A stretch of 64,000 bases of DNA from SZUA-265 sp965651905 (GCA_965651905.1 CBFGUG010000015.1:53703-117702); one strand, 5' to 3'. Shown: positions 25,534 through 35,355, numbered from the stretch's first letter. Program-made: numbers and translations. Notes: generated by a model not told the origin, from the letters alone.

Positions 25534-27756
25534 ATGTGGGATTCCCTTCCTGAATTCGGCACTGGCGTGCTCTACGCGATCCTGGTCGCGGCCGCCTACA
25601 CCTTCGCGGTTTCGTTGATCGCGGCGAGGGGCCGCCCACGTTTGCTGCAGTCCGCGCGCCTCGGCGCGTACGGCACCTGTGCGATGGTGCTGCTGGCAGT
25701 GCTGCTGCTGTCGTACGCGTTCATGACGCACGACTTCCGCATCCGCTACGTGTCTCGCTACAGCGACCGCTCGATGAGCACGGGTTATCTGCTGACCTCT
25801 CTGTGGGGTGGTCAGGACGGGTCGCTCTTGTGGTGGCTGTTTCTACTGAGTCTTTACGCATCGGCGTGCGTCCGTTGGCTCAAGGGACGTTATCGGCAGC
25901 TGCAGCCGTACGTGATCGCCACCTTGATGGTGATCATCGCGTTCTTCGGCGTGCTGATGTTGTTCTCGGCCAATCCATTCGAGACGAACATGTCGGGCGC
26001 AAAGGCGGATGGTGAAGGCCTCAACCCGCTGCTGCGCAACTTCTACATGATCATCCACCCGCCGAGCCTGTACACGGGGTTCGTCGGTTGTTCGATTCCG
26101 TTCGCGTTTGCGGTCGCCGCGCTAGCGACGGGCAGGCTCGACAACGAGTGGACGGTCGCCGTGCGCAAGTGGATGTTGTTCGCCTGGCTGTTTCTGACGA
26201 TCGGCAACGCGCTCGGCATGTTGTGGGCCTACGAAGAGCTCGGCTGGGGTGGCTATTGGGCGTGGGATCCGGTCGAAAACGCCGCGTGTCTGCCCTGGTT
26301 CACGGCTAGCGCGTACGTCCACTCGACGATGATTCAGGAACGTCGAGGTATGTTCCGCGTGTGGAACGTGGTGCTCATCAGCCTCACGTTCTTCCTCACG
26401 ATTTTCGGCACCTTCCTGACCAGATCCGGGCTCATCGCCAGCGTGCACAGCTTCGCCACGAGCAACATCGGCATCTATTTCGTCTACTTCATGATCCTGA
26501 TCGTTGCCTCGACGGTCGGACTCTTGATCTGGCGCTGGCCCCTGCTGCGTGCCAGCGCGAAGATCGAGTCGTTGGCGAGTCGAGAAGCCGCGTTCGTGCT
26601 CAACAACTGGGCGCTGCTCGGCGGCTGTTCGTTCATCGCCATCGCCACGGTCTTCCCCCTCATCAGCGAAGCGCTGTGGGACGAAACCGTGACTGTGGGT
26701 CCGCCCTTCTACAACCGCTGGATGGCGCCCATCGGCCTGTTGATCTTGGCGCTCATGGGCGTCGCGCCCCTGTTTGGTTGGCGCAAGACCAGCGCAGACG
26801 CGCTGCGCAAGGCGTTCAGGTTCCCGACCGCAGCGATGCTGTTGATGATGTTGGTGCACTTCCTGTTCGGCGGCGCGCTGGGTTACGACGCGATCGTCGA
26901 CGCCGAACTCTCGGGAGACGGCTGGTCCGACGTCGTGCTCGCGAAGTTCGAAGCAGTCGCGCCACTCATCACGGTCGGCCTGGTGGCGTTCAACTTCGCG
27001 GTCGTGCTCCAAGAGTTCCAACGCGGTGTCGTCGCGCGCCGCAAGAACGCGAAAGAGGGCATCATGGAAGCCCTGGTGACACTCGTCGCGCGCAGTCGCC
27101 GCCGCTACGGGGGCTACATCGTGCACATCGGCGTGGGCTTCATGTTTTTGGGGTTCGTCGGCAAGTCCTGGGATCTCGAACAAGAAGCGACGCTCACTCC
27201 TGGTCAGAGTGTCGAGGTTGGCGACTACTCGCTGACGTATCGCAACGCGCGCATGGAGACCGACGCCGAAAAGCGCATGGTGTTCGCGGACGTCGAGGTC
27301 AGTGCTGGGGGTCGCGCGCTGGGTACGTATTCACCCGCACAATTCATCTTCATCAAGGCTCAGATGCCGACCAGTGAAGTCTCGATGGTGCATCGAGTGA
27401 AAGACGACTTGTACATGGTGGTCGGGAGCATCAACCCGACGACCAAGCGCGCGACGTTCCGCTTCCACGTCAATCCACTAGTGTCTTGGATTTGGCTAGG
27501 CGTGATCATCATGATTGGCGGTGCGTTGATCTCGCTCTGGCCACAAGTCTCTTGGCGACGCTTGGGCGTGTGGGGATCGATTCGTCTGGCCACGGGAGCG
27601 ACTGCGGGCATCATGTTCTCGGTACTCGTGGCCAGCACGCCTGGTCGCGCCACTCAGATCATCCCGTCACGGGTGCTCGCCGACCACGATGCGCTGCTTT
27701 CGAACACCAGCCACGACACCGCGATCGTCACCGACAGCGCTTCCAAAACCCGCTGA
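25534..27756 (+). CDS. ccmF: Cytochrome c biogenesis protein CcmF (haem lyase)
   Basis: The product has 740 residues with about 14 membrane helices. CcmF attaches haem from CcmE to apocytochrome c at the periplasmic face. The tryptophan-rich WWD-type motif reads GWGGYWAWDPVENAACLPW, close to the family consensus; conserved histidines occur in YMIIHPPSLYTGF and SAYVHSTMI. The C-terminal periplasmic domain (YSLTYRNARMETDAEKRMVFADVEV) is present. It leads a probable operon with the next two genes. The other Ccm components (CcmABCDEGH) are not in the window. Confidence 0.94.
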   Translation: MWDSLPEFGTGVLYAILVAAAYTFAVSLIAARGRPRLLQSARLGAYGTCAMVLLAVLLLSYAFMTHDFRIRYVSRYSDRSMSTGYLLTSLWGGQDGSLLWWLFLLSLYASACVRWLKGRYRQLQPYVIATLMVIIAFFGVLMLFSANPFETNMSGAKADGEGLNPLLRNFYMIIHPPSLYTGFVGCSIPFAFAVAALATGRLDNEWTVAVRKWMLFAWLFLTIGNALGMLWAYEELGWGGYWAWDPVENAACLPWFTASAYVHSTMIQERRGMFRVWNVVLISLTFFLTIFGTFLTRSGLIASVHSFATSNIGIYFVYFMILIVASTVGLLIWRWPLLRASAKIESLASREAAFVLNNWALLGGCSFIAIATVFPLISEALWDETVTVGPPFYNRWMAPIGLLILALMGVAPLFGWRKTSADALRKAFRFPTAAMLLMMLVHFLFGGALGYDAIVDAELSGDGWSDVVLAKFEAVAPLITVGLVAFNFAVVLQEFQRGVVARRKNAKEGIMEALVTLVARSRRRYGGYIVHIGVGFMFLGFVGKSWDLEQEATLTPGQSVEVGDYSLTYRNARMETDAEKRMVFADVEVSAGGRALGTYSPAQFIFIKAQMPTSEVSMVHRVKDDLYMVVGSINPTTKRATFRFHVNPLVSWIWLGVIIMIGGALISLWPQVSWRRLGVWGSIRLATGATAGIMFSVLVASTPGRATQIIPSRVLADHDALLSNTSHDTAIVTDSASKTR

Positions 27757-27818
27757 ACCATCTCATCTCGCGCTGAAATAACGGAGACTTTCGTGCTCGA
27801 ACGTTATAGTGCCACGCC

Positions 27819-28442
27819 ATGTCCAAGTCCGACTTCGACCTGACCAGCGTCTCGCCGCTATGGTTGGTGCCCGTGGCGATCGTCAGCGCCGCGGTGTTGG
27901 GCAGCCTGTTCGGGAGGGGCACGTTCTTTCTCACCCTGGCGGGTTTTGCCCTGTTGGGAACGGTTTGGGTGCTTTGGCAAAGTGTTCAAAGCCTCACGGG
28001 TGACGCGCCGCTCACGCTGGAGGAAGCTTTGGGTTTGGGCGCGCCCAGCGCCGAAGAAGAGCGCAAGGCGGCGGTCCTTCGAGCGTTGAAGGACCTCGAG
28101 TACGAACGCGCCGTCGGCAAAATCGACGAACAAGACTTCCAAAAGCTCAGTGAGAAGTACCGCAAAGAAGCCAAAGCCCTGCTGGCGCTGCTCGACGACG
28201 ACCTCGCTCCCGCGCGAGAGCTCGCGGAAAAGCAGCTGCGCGAACGCCTGACGACCGAGCTTGCGGAAAAGAGCGGGGGGGGCGAGGCCTCGGCTGACTC
28301 CCCCGACCCGAGCTCGTCCGCGCCCTCGGACTCTGGTTCAGCTGATTCTGGGCAAGCTGATGCTGCGCCGGCTGATGCTGCGCCAGCTGAGGTTGGGCGT
28401 AAGGCCGTGGCTGCCGTCGACGCGAAAGGGGAGCAGAAATGA
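27819..28442 (+). CDS. CcmI/CcmH-like small membrane protein
   Basis: The product has 207 residues. Two hydrophobic helices (LWLVPVAIVSAAVLGSLF; FFLTLAGFALLGTVWVLW) are followed by a cytoplasmic or periplasmic coiled region whose LRALKDLEYERAVGKIDEQDFQKL resembles the LxxLExDraxGklseedY motif in the anchor part of CcmI. The tail is Ala/Ser/Asp-rich with repeats of the type APADAAPAE. The position 62 bases after ccmF supports a cytochrome c role. The stop overlaps the next gene by 4 bases (ATGA). Confidence 0.72.
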   Translation: MSKSDFDLTSVSPLWLVPVAIVSAAVLGSLFGRGTFFLTLAGFALLGTVWVLWQSVQSLTGDAPLTLEEALGLGAPSAEEERKAAVLRALKDLEYERAVGKIDEQDFQKLSEKYRKEAKALLALLDDDLAPARELAEKQLRERLTTELAEKSGGGEASADSPDPSSSAPSDSGSADSGQADAAPADAAPAEVGRKAVAAVDAKGEQK

Positions 28443-30001
28443 TGCGACGGTTCGATACATCGCTCCTCTCCCGTGCTCCACTTCGCGCGGCGTCCGTTTC
28501 CGTCGCGCTCTTGGCGCTGGGCGTCCCCCGGGCTAACGCGCAAACGCCTGCTGGCGACTCACCGTCCGCCAAACCAGCCGCAGCCGCGTACCCTGCCCCC
28601 CCAGGCGCTGCGCCCCCAAGCTCTGCGCCCACCTCGCCGAGCCCCACAATTCCCTCAGCAGGCGCCACTGCCGTACCAGCCGGGGCGGCGAAGACACCGC
28701 CAAGCCCGACTGCGGGTTTGCCACCCGGTCACGTGCCCGTCGATCCCCACTCGAGAGTCGGCGCCCATGGCATGGTCAACCCCCACGCGCCCTCGCCCGC
28801 ACAACAGGCGTTGCTCGCGGGCCATCCCTTCGCGTCGCCGCAGCACAGCAGGCAGGCGGAGCTGGCGCGAGCAGGGCAGCAGTTTCTGCCGAAGGTTACC
28901 AACGCACTCGATCCGAAGATGCCTCCGGGCACGATCGGAATCGTCGTACGTGACGCCGACGGCAAGGCCGTTCCCAACCTCGCTGTGACGCTGAAAATAA
29001 CCCGCGAAAGTATCGAGAAGGGCAACCAACACAGCGAGCTGGAGACCAAGACCAACCGCGACGGGTACGCAGGTTTCGTCGACCGCGACACGGCCAGCTC
29101 CTACCTGTACGAAGTGATCACCCACAACGCTGATGCTGTGATCTCTTCGGGTGAATTCAGGCTCGACCGCGCTCAGGGGCGCATCATCGGGCTGCACTAT
29201 TACCCCACCACGTCGAGAATCGAAGACGCATTCGTGTTTTCGCGCGTGCTTTACGTCGTGCAGCCGCGCGACGACGTGTTCCAGATTCAGGCGCTCTACC
29301 GCCTCGAGAACACCAACCCCATCATCTGGACTCCAGACGACTTCTTGATTCGGCTCCCGCCGCGGGCTCAGGCATTTCAACCAGGCAACGTCACTGGGGA
29401 TCTGCGGCTCAGCAGCGACAGTGGTGCGATTCACATCGATGGCAGCTTCGGACCTGGTCAGCACGAGATTGCCTACAATTTCCAACTGCCAAACGACGGC
29501 GACACCACGGTGAACCTCGAGCTACCCGAGGTACCTCACATGGTGGACGCCAAGGTGATCCTCGAAGCGTCACCTCAGATGACCCTGCAAGTCAGCGGGT
29601 TGGAAGCCGCCACCGAAACGCGGGGAAATGATGGTCAGCGCGCCCTGATGACGATCAAGGACTGGTTGCGTTCACCTGGACAGCCCCCAGAGCGGCTGGT
29701 CGCGACCATCACGGGTCTACCCACGAAGGGAAACGGGCCGATCGTCGCGTCGGCGATCGCGGGGGTCATCGCGTTGCTTGGCATCGCATCCGCTGCGTCC
29801 AACCGCGCGCGACGTGGCGATGGTGTGGCGGGAACTGATCGCGCTCGCGCCCGGCAGTTGTTGCTCGACGAGTTGGTGCTCGTAGAACGAGCGTACCGCG
29901 ACGAGACCATCGGCAAGAAGACCTACGAACAGGCACGCCGCACGCTGATCGACGCGCTCGCTCGCATCGAAGCGGGCGATGCCGTCGACGCCAGTGCGTG
30001 A
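28439..30001 (+). CDS. Exported protein in the ccm operon, carboxypeptidase-regulatory-like domain
   Basis: The product has 520 residues. A signal peptide (SVALLALGVPRANAQ) is followed by a long Ala/Pro/Ser linker, a beta-sandwich (IGIVVRDADGKAVPNLAVTLKI...TKTNRDGYAGF) like carboxypeptidase-regulatory domains, then further beta structure and a C-terminal membrane helix (VASAIAGVIALLGIAS). The cytoplasmic end LLLDELVLVERAYRDETIGKKTYEQARRTL echoes the LEYERAVGKID motif of the preceding CcmI-like protein, suggesting related tails. ATGA overlap with that gene implies coupled translation. Its specific role in cytochrome maturation is inferred from context only. Confidence 0.75.
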   Translation: MMRRFDTSLLSRAPLRAASVSVALLALGVPRANAQTPAGDSPSAKPAAAAYPAPPGAAPPSSAPTSPSPTIPSAGATAVPAGAAKTPPSPTAGLPPGHVPVDPHSRVGAHGMVNPHAPSPAQQALLAGHPFASPQHSRQAELARAGQQFLPKVTNALDPKMPPGTIGIVVRDADGKAVPNLAVTLKITRESIEKGNQHSELETKTNRDGYAGFVDRDTASSYLYEVITHNADAVISSGEFRLDRAQGRIIGLHYYPTTSRIEDAFVFSRVLYVVQPRDDVFQIQALYRLENTNPIIWTPDDFLIRLPPRAQAFQPGNVTGDLRLSSDSGAIHIDGSFGPGQHEIAYNFQLPNDGDTTVNLELPEVPHMVDAKVILEASPQMTLQVSGLEAATETRGNDGQRALMTIKDWLRSPGQPPERLVATITGLPTKGNGPIVASAIAGVIALLGIASAASNRARRGDGVAGTDRARARQLLLDELVLVERAYRDETIGKKTYEQARRTLIDALARIEAGDAVDASA

Positions 30002-30478
30002 GCCAACGGCCACTGCGCTCTTCGCTTGCTGGCATGCGACAGCGACGGTCTGGGGAGCCAGCGGCACCCGACCTGGCTGCTCGAAGCGCACTGGACAACC
30101 CGCCAGCAGAGCCCAGCCGAGCAGCCGAAACCCGGAACAGACGCTCCGCGGTGGATGGTGTGGACAACCCGCGTGACAATTCGGGGGACAATCCGGGATC
30201 TCCTGGTGACGACTCCGAGAGCTCGGGCGATCCCCTGCGTGACCCCGAACTTTCCCCGCCTCGATCCTCAGGCGAATGCAGAATTATATTAATGATCTCA
30301 GTATCTTGAGCGCGTGTCCCCAGTTTCCACAACCCCTACTACAAAGGCTCTATTTCCATAAATTGATCCCCTCTTTTCCTTGCTCGCCCACTCGGCGCGT
30401 CCCAGCTCGACAAGTGAGCGATTCCAACCGATTTCCCGCTAGCGAATCGGGACGCGCCCGACTAGAGCAAGAGACCCA
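30002..30478. other. Noncoding region upstream of dnaN, candidate replication origin
   Basis: The 477 bases hold no gene. GACAAyyCG units occur at 30094, 30163, 30175 and 30187; the last three are spaced exactly 12 bases apart. The unit at 30159-30167 (TGTGGACAA) is one base from the DnaA box TGTGGATAA, and GTTTCCACA at 30323-30331 is a two-mismatch box on the other strand. An AT-rich patch (about 30279-30310 and again 30350-30380), rare in this GC-rich window, lies between the box clusters and dnaN. Together these resemble a bacterial oriC. The dnaN promoter must also lie here. dnaA is not in the window. Confidence 0.5.
30159..30195 (+). repeat. Three 12-bp phased DnaA-box-like repeats
   Basis: GACAACCCG (30163), GACAATTCG (30175) and GACAATCCG (30187) recur at 12-base steps; a fourth identical GACAACCCG lies upstream at 30094. 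The first is embedded in TGTGGACAA, a near DnaA box. Regular spacing close to one helical turn suits cooperative protein binding. Confidence 0.55.
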
Positions 30479-31606
30479 ATGCACATCACGGTGAGCAAGA
30501 AAGACCTGATCGGTCTGCTAGCGCGCTGCCAGGGGGTGGCCGACAAGAAAAGCACCATGCCAGTGCTCGGAAACGTGCTGATCGAGGTGGAAAGCACCGA
30601 CGCCGCACGCTTGTCGGCGACCGACCTGTACCTCAGCGTGCATGGATCGATCCCCGCAACCGTCGAGCAGGGGGGAAGCATCGCCGTGGGAGCGCGTCAA
30701 TTGTTCGAACGCGCCAAGATGATGCCCGAAGGCAGTGTGTCCATCTCGTCGGACGACAGCTCTACGACGACGATTCGCGCTGTGGGTCAGCCACGTCGTT
30801 ACACGTTGCACGGCATTCCCGGGGAAGACTTCCCGTCGCTCCCCGAACCCGAGAAAACAGCGGAGAAGTGTCAGATCAAGACTGAGACGTTGGCTCAGCT
30901 GATGGCCAGCACGCACTTCTCGATTTCTACCGACGAAACACGACTGCACCTCAACAGCGCACTGTTCGAGTGGGATGGCAACACCGTGCGCATGGTCACT
31001 ACTGACGGTCATCGGCTCAGCAAGATGGAAGCGACCGTCGAGAGCGAAGCCTCGATGAACATGCTGGTGCCGCTCAAAGCGATCGTCGAATTGCGACGTT
31101 TGTGCGACGAAGCCCGAGCTGACGGTGTCACTCACATCGAGATCAGCCGCAGCGGCCCCAACGCGTTCTTCCGTTTTGGTGGCGTGCAGTTTGGCGTCAA
31201 GCTGGTGGACGCGCAGTTTCCTCCTTACGACCAGGTCATTCCTGCGTCCACATCGAGCCAGATAAAGGCTCCGCGAGCTGCCGTGGCGGACGCGCTGCGA
31301 GCCGTATCGATCGCGGCCAGCGACCGCACGGGCGGCGTCAAGGTGACGATGGGCCAGGGCGTGATCCGTTTCGCCAGCGAGAGCCCCGAAAGCGGTGACG
31401 GCTTCGACGAAGTGCAAGTCGACTATGATGGCGACGGATTTACGGTTGGGTTCAACGCGCGTTACTTCCTCGACGTGTTGGGCGCGATCGACGGTGAAGA
31501 ACTCGAACTCGGCATCAGTGGCGAACTCGATCCTGCGGTGATCCGACCCGCCACGGATCGTGAAGGCACGCAGTATCTCGCCGTCATCATGCCCATGCGC
31601 ATTTGA
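30479..31606 (+). CDS. dnaN: DNA polymerase III sliding clamp (beta subunit)
   Basis: The product has 375 residues, the normal length. It has three repeated clamp domains. Conserved stretches include KKSTMPVLGNVLIE, GIPGEDFPSLPE, ATDGHRLSKME and the C-terminal YLAVIMPMRI, the usual clamp ending. It encircles DNA and tethers Pol III and other factors. It is the first gene of a dnaN-recF-gyrB cluster; recF begins 6 bases after its stop, implying one transcript. The initiator gene dnaA is separated from dnaN, as in several deltaproteobacterial lineages. Confidence 0.97.
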   Translation: MHITVSKKDLIGLLARCQGVADKKSTMPVLGNVLIEVESTDAARLSATDLYLSVHGSIPATVEQGGSIAVGARQLFERAKMMPEGSVSISSDDSSTTTIRAVGQPRRYTLHGIPGEDFPSLPEPEKTAEKCQIKTETLAQLMASTHFSISTDETRLHLNSALFEWDGNTVRMVTTDGHRLSKMEATVESEASMNMLVPLKAIVELRRLCDEARADGVTHIEISRSGPNAFFRFGGVQFGVKLVDAQFPPYDQVIPASTSSQIKAPRAAVADALRAVSIAASDRTGGVKVTMGQGVIRFASESPESGDGFDEVQVDYDGDGFTVGFNARYFLDVLGAIDGEELELGISGELDPAVIRPATDREGTQYLAVIMPMRI

Positions 31607-31612
31607 GCGGCC

Positions 31613-32710
31613 TTGACGCTCCAGCTTCACCTCGAGCAGCTTCAAATCCGCGGATTTCGCAACATCCGTGAGATGGATTTGGCGCTGAGCCCGCGCATCA
31701 ACGTGCTCTCGGGTGACAACGGTCAAGGCAAGACATCGGTGCTCGAAGCGCTGTACTTCCTGGCGACGAGTAGAAGCTTTCGTACGGAGCGCCTGCGTGA
31801 GTTCTGCCGTGAGGGAGACGACTCGACGCGCGTCACTGGCGCGTTCGACGAAGGAGGGCAGCGACGGCGTCAGCGGGCTGCGCTCGTCGGCGGTCGACGC
31901 AGTCTATTCATCGACGAAAAGCGCGTTCAAAAGCTCAGCAGCTATGCGGTGCGCACGCCTGTCGTGATCTTTCATCCAGGCGATCTCGTACTCGTGAGCG
32001 GGCCGGCGGGGGGTAGGCGAACACTGCTCGATCGTGTGGCGCTGTTCGTCGATCCTGCGAGCGGCGAGGCGCGAGCGAGTTACCAGCACGCGCAAAAGGG
32101 TCGTTCGCACATCTTGGAACGATCGACGAACGCTTCCGAGCTCGATGCGTTCGAACGACTGATGGCGCGACACGGCGCTGAACTGCAGCGTGCGCGTGTT
32201 CGGGCCTGTGCGACGTTGGAAGCAGCCCTTCAACCGACGTTCGCTCGGATGGCCTCGTCGAAAACGGACCTGCACTTGGAGTTTCTGCCCGGCGGAAGCG
32301 TCGATGAGCAAGCGTTTGCGAGCGAGTTGCGTCAGCGCCGCGCGCGAGATGCACAACGCAAGGGTGCAACCTTCGGACCTCATCGTGACGACATCGAGCT
32401 GATGCTCAATGGTCGGTCAGCACGTCACCACGCTTCCCAGGGTCAGCAGCGCATTTTGACGCTCGCGCTCAAGGTGGCAGAGCTCGAGTGTGTACGCAAC
32501 GCCAGCCAGACGCAGCCGATTCTACTGCTCGATGATGTGTCGAGTGAACTCGACGCTACCCGCACTGGCGCGGTGTACGACTTCGTTGGCGAGACAGCGA
32601 GTCAGGTGTTCGTGACCACGACGCGGCCGGATCTCTTCGATACGCCTCGATTGGCGAGCGTGGATCGACGCGACTTCCGCTTGTCCGAAGGCGCTTTGGT
32701 CGACGCCTGA
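31613..32710 (+). CDS. recF: DNA replication/repair protein RecF
   Basis: The product has 365 residues, starting at TTG. It is an SMC-like ATPase acting with RecO and RecR to load RecA at gaps. The Walker A motif GDNGQGKTSVLEAL follows LQIRGFRNI, an opening typical of RecF. The ABC signature (SQGQQRILTLALKVAE) and Walker B (PILLLDDVSSELD) are present. The D-loop histidine region reads VFVTTTRPD. It follows dnaN by 6 bases and precedes gyrB by 173. Confidence 0.96.
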   Translation: MTLQLHLEQLQIRGFRNIREMDLALSPRINVLSGDNGQGKTSVLEALYFLATSRSFRTERLREFCREGDDSTRVTGAFDEGGQRRRQRAALVGGRRSLFIDEKRVQKLSSYAVRTPVVIFHPGDLVLVSGPAGGRRTLLDRVALFVDPASGEARASYQHAQKGRSHILERSTNASELDAFERLMARHGAELQRARVRACATLEAALQPTFARMASSKTDLHLEFLPGGSVDEQAFASELRQRRARDAQRKGATFGPHRDDIELMLNGRSARHHASQGQQRILTLALKVAELECVRNASQTQPILLLDDVSSELDATRTGAVYDFVGETASQVFVTTTRPDLFDTPRLASVDRRDFRLSEGALVDA

Positions 32711-32883
32711 ACGGTGCTTTCGTCAGGCCCCGAGAGGCGTCCTGGACAAGCCCCCCAACGGGCTCCGCAAGCGCACTAAATATTAGAGCAAATACAGCAG
32801 GTTAGGGAATCTGCAGCGCTTGCTCCCGGGGGCCGTTTCGAGCTATCATTCAGCCCCCTTTTCGAAGGCCATTTCGGCCGCTG

Positions 32884-35355
32884 GTGACGACATTGACAGA
32901 CATTGAAACTCCCTCTTCCGAGGCGTCGGATGACTACGGCTCCAAGAACATTCAGGTGCTCGAGGGGCTAGAAGCAGTACGTAAGCGCCCAGGCATGTAC
33001 ATCGGTGACGTGCACGATGGCTCCGCGCTGCATCACTTGGTGTGGGAGTGCATCGACAACTCGGTCGACGAACATCTCGCTGGGTTTTGTTCGACGATCG
33101 TCGTCACCCTGCTGGATGACGGCAGCGTCCGAGTGTCTGATGATGGACGTGGTATTCCCGTCGGTATGCACGACCGCGGAGTTTCTGCCGCGGAAGTCGT
33201 GATGACCGTGCTGCACGCTGGCGGTAAGTTCGATCATTCGAGTTACAAGGTCAGCGCGGGTTTGCACGGCGTTGGTGTGAGCGCGGTTAACGCCGTATCC
33301 GAATACCTGTTGCTCGAGATCCGTCGTGATGGGAAGCTGTGGCGGCAAGAGTATCGGAAAGGCGTGCCGCAGGGCTCGCTCGAGCCCGTGTCCGACACCC
33401 AGGAAACTGGTACCACGATCACGTTCAGGCCAGATGCGTCGATCTTCACGTCGACCGAGTACAGTCACGACATCCTGACGAATCGCTTGCGTGAGCTGGC
33501 GTTCCTCAACCAAGGCCTGGTCATTCATCTGATCGACGATCGCACCGACGAGGGCCAGAAACACACTTACGAATACCAGGGCGGGATCAAAGAATTCGTC
33601 GCGCTCCTAGCGCAGTCCAAAGAACCCGTTACCGAAGACGTGATCGACTTCCAGGCGTCCATTCCCCTGGCTGAGGGCAGCGCCGACATGATGCTCGACA
33701 TCGCGCTGCAATGGACGTCGAGTTTTGCGGAGCAGATCTTCTGCTACACGAACAACATCCACAACAAGGATGGCGGGACTCACCTGACGGGCCTTCGTTC
33801 ATCTCTGACGCGCACATTGAACAACTACGGCCAAAGCGCCAACCTGTTTCGGGATCTCAAGTCGGGGCTTTCGGGGGATGATACGCGTGAAGGTTTGGTG
33901 TGCGTGATCCACGTCAAGCACCCCGACGCGTCCTTTGATTCGCAAACCAAGTCCAAACTCGTTTCGAGTGAGGTCAAAGGCGCAGTGGAGACGGCGGTTG
34001 CGGAACACCTCGGGCGCTATCTCGAGGAGAATCCGCAAACTGCGCGCAAGATCATCGAGAAGGCGGTGATCGCGGCAAAAGCGCGTGAGGCGGCGCGCAA
34101 GGCCCGCGAAGTCGTGCGCAAGGGTGTGCTCGATACGACGTCTCTTTCGGGCAAGCTAGCCGACTGTCAGAGCAAAGATCCGGCCATCAGCGAGCTGTAC
34201 ATCGTCGAGGGTGAGAGCGCAGGTGGCAGCGCAAAGCAAGGGCGTGATCGTCATTTTCAAGCGATCCTCCCGCTGAAGGGTAAGATCTTGAACGTCGAGC
34301 GTGCGCGCCTCGATCGAATGCTCTCGTCACAAGAGGTGGCGACGTTGATCTCTGCGCTCGGCTGCGGTTTCGGGGAGTCGGGCGGTTTCGACCTGTCCAA
34401 GCTTCGCTACCACAAGATCATCCTGATGACGGATGCTGACGTGGATGGCTCGCACATCCGCACCCTGCTCTTGACGTTCTTCTATCGTCAGATGCCAGAG
34501 TTGCTCGAGAAGGGATTCCTCTACATTGCGCAGCCGCCACTATTTCGCGCACGACGCGGTAAGAAGGATCTGTATCTCAAACACCAGGCGGCGCTCGATC
34601 GCCACTTGATCGAAAACGGCATCGACGGTTTGAGCATCAAGGCATCTCATGGCGTCGAGATCAGCGGCTTGCCGCTGTTCAATCTGGCGTCGCGACTGCG
34701 AACCGTGAAGACATTGCTGGCCCGCGTCGACCGTCGCTGCGACAGTCGGCTCGTCGTGGCTCTCCTGCAGGCGTTGGAGGCACCGTTCACCAAGTTCGAT
34801 GACAAGCAAGCGCTCGAAGACGCCGTGCCAAGCTTGCAGTCATACCTGGAGCAACGTCACCCCACTCTGCGCCCGCTCGAGGTTTCCAGCGATTGGGATG
34901 ATGAGAAGGGCAGTGGTTCGCTCAGCGTGCGCTTTCGGCCAGGTGCGTCGTCGCGCCCTGCGACGTTCGGCGCGAGCTTGGCTGCTGGGCACGACTATCA
35001 GGAGATGGTCTCCATCGAACAGGACGTGCGCTCGCTCGGCGCGGCCCCGTACGTCGCTCAGCCCGACAAGGGCGACGCAGCCGAGCTTGCTGATTCACTC
35101 GCCCTCGACGATTACATCCAGGAGCGAGGTCGTCGCGGCGTCATCATCTCACGATACAAGGGACTGGGTGAGATGAACGCAGGCGAACTCTGGGAAACGA
35201 CGATGAACCCAGACGCGCGTACGCTGCTACAGGTTCGTGTGGACGACCCAGTGGGTGCCGATGAGCTTTTCAGTATCCTGATGGGTGATCAGGTCGAGCC
35301 ACGTCGCAACTTCATCGAACAGAACGCGCTGAACGTGCGCAACCTCGACATCTGA
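32884..35355 (+). CDS. gyrB: DNA gyrase subunit B
   Basis: The product has 823 residues. The GHKL ATPase domain starts at IQVLEGLEAVRKRPGMYIGD, with the ATP-lid glycines in HAGGKFDHSSYKVSAGLHGVG. The transducer domain is followed by TOPRIM: EGESAGGSAKQGRDR, PLKGKILNVERARLD and DADVDGSHIRTLLLTFF with the metal-binding Asp residues. The C-terminus ends RRNFIEQNALNVRNLDI as in most GyrB. Between TOPRIM and the tail lies about 170 residues of lower conservation, the usual gyrase insertion region of Gram-negative enzymes. It starts at GTG 32884. gyrA is not in the window. Confidence 0.97.
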   Translation: MTTLTDIETPSSEASDDYGSKNIQVLEGLEAVRKRPGMYIGDVHDGSALHHLVWECIDNSVDEHLAGFCSTIVVTLLDDGSVRVSDDGRGIPVGMHDRGVSAAEVVMTVLHAGGKFDHSSYKVSAGLHGVGVSAVNAVSEYLLLEIRRDGKLWRQEYRKGVPQGSLEPVSDTQETGTTITFRPDASIFTSTEYSHDILTNRLRELAFLNQGLVIHLIDDRTDEGQKHTYEYQGGIKEFVALLAQSKEPVTEDVIDFQASIPLAEGSADMMLDIALQWTSSFAEQIFCYTNNIHNKDGGTHLTGLRSSLTRTLNNYGQSANLFRDLKSGLSGDDTREGLVCVIHVKHPDASFDSQTKSKLVSSEVKGAVETAVAEHLGRYLEENPQTARKIIEKAVIAAKAREAARKAREVVRKGVLDTTSLSGKLADCQSKDPAISELYIVEGESAGGSAKQGRDRHFQAILPLKGKILNVERARLDRMLSSQEVATLISALGCGFGESGGFDLSKLRYHKIILMTDADVDGSHIRTLLLTFFYRQMPELLEKGFLYIAQPPLFRARRGKKDLYLKHQAALDRHLIENGIDGLSIKASHGVEISGLPLFNLASRLRTVKTLLARVDRRCDSRLVVALLQALEAPFTKFDDKQALEDAVPSLQSYLEQRHPTLRPLEVSSDWDDEKGSGSLSVRFRPGASSRPATFGASLAAGHDYQEMVSIEQDVRSLGAAPYVAQPDKGDAAELADSLALDDYIQERGRRGVIISRYKGLGEMNAGELWETTMNPDARTLLQVRVDDPVGADELFSILMGDQVEPRRNFIEQNALNVRNLDI

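Noticed and set aside
26122..27183. 353-codon open frame antisense to ccmF
   Set aside because: A His/Arg/Glu-rich product without motifs; the sense strand encodes the diagnostic CcmF tryptophan motif.
30518..31726. 402-codon open frame antisense to dnaN
   Set aside because: Shadow of dnaN; composition only.
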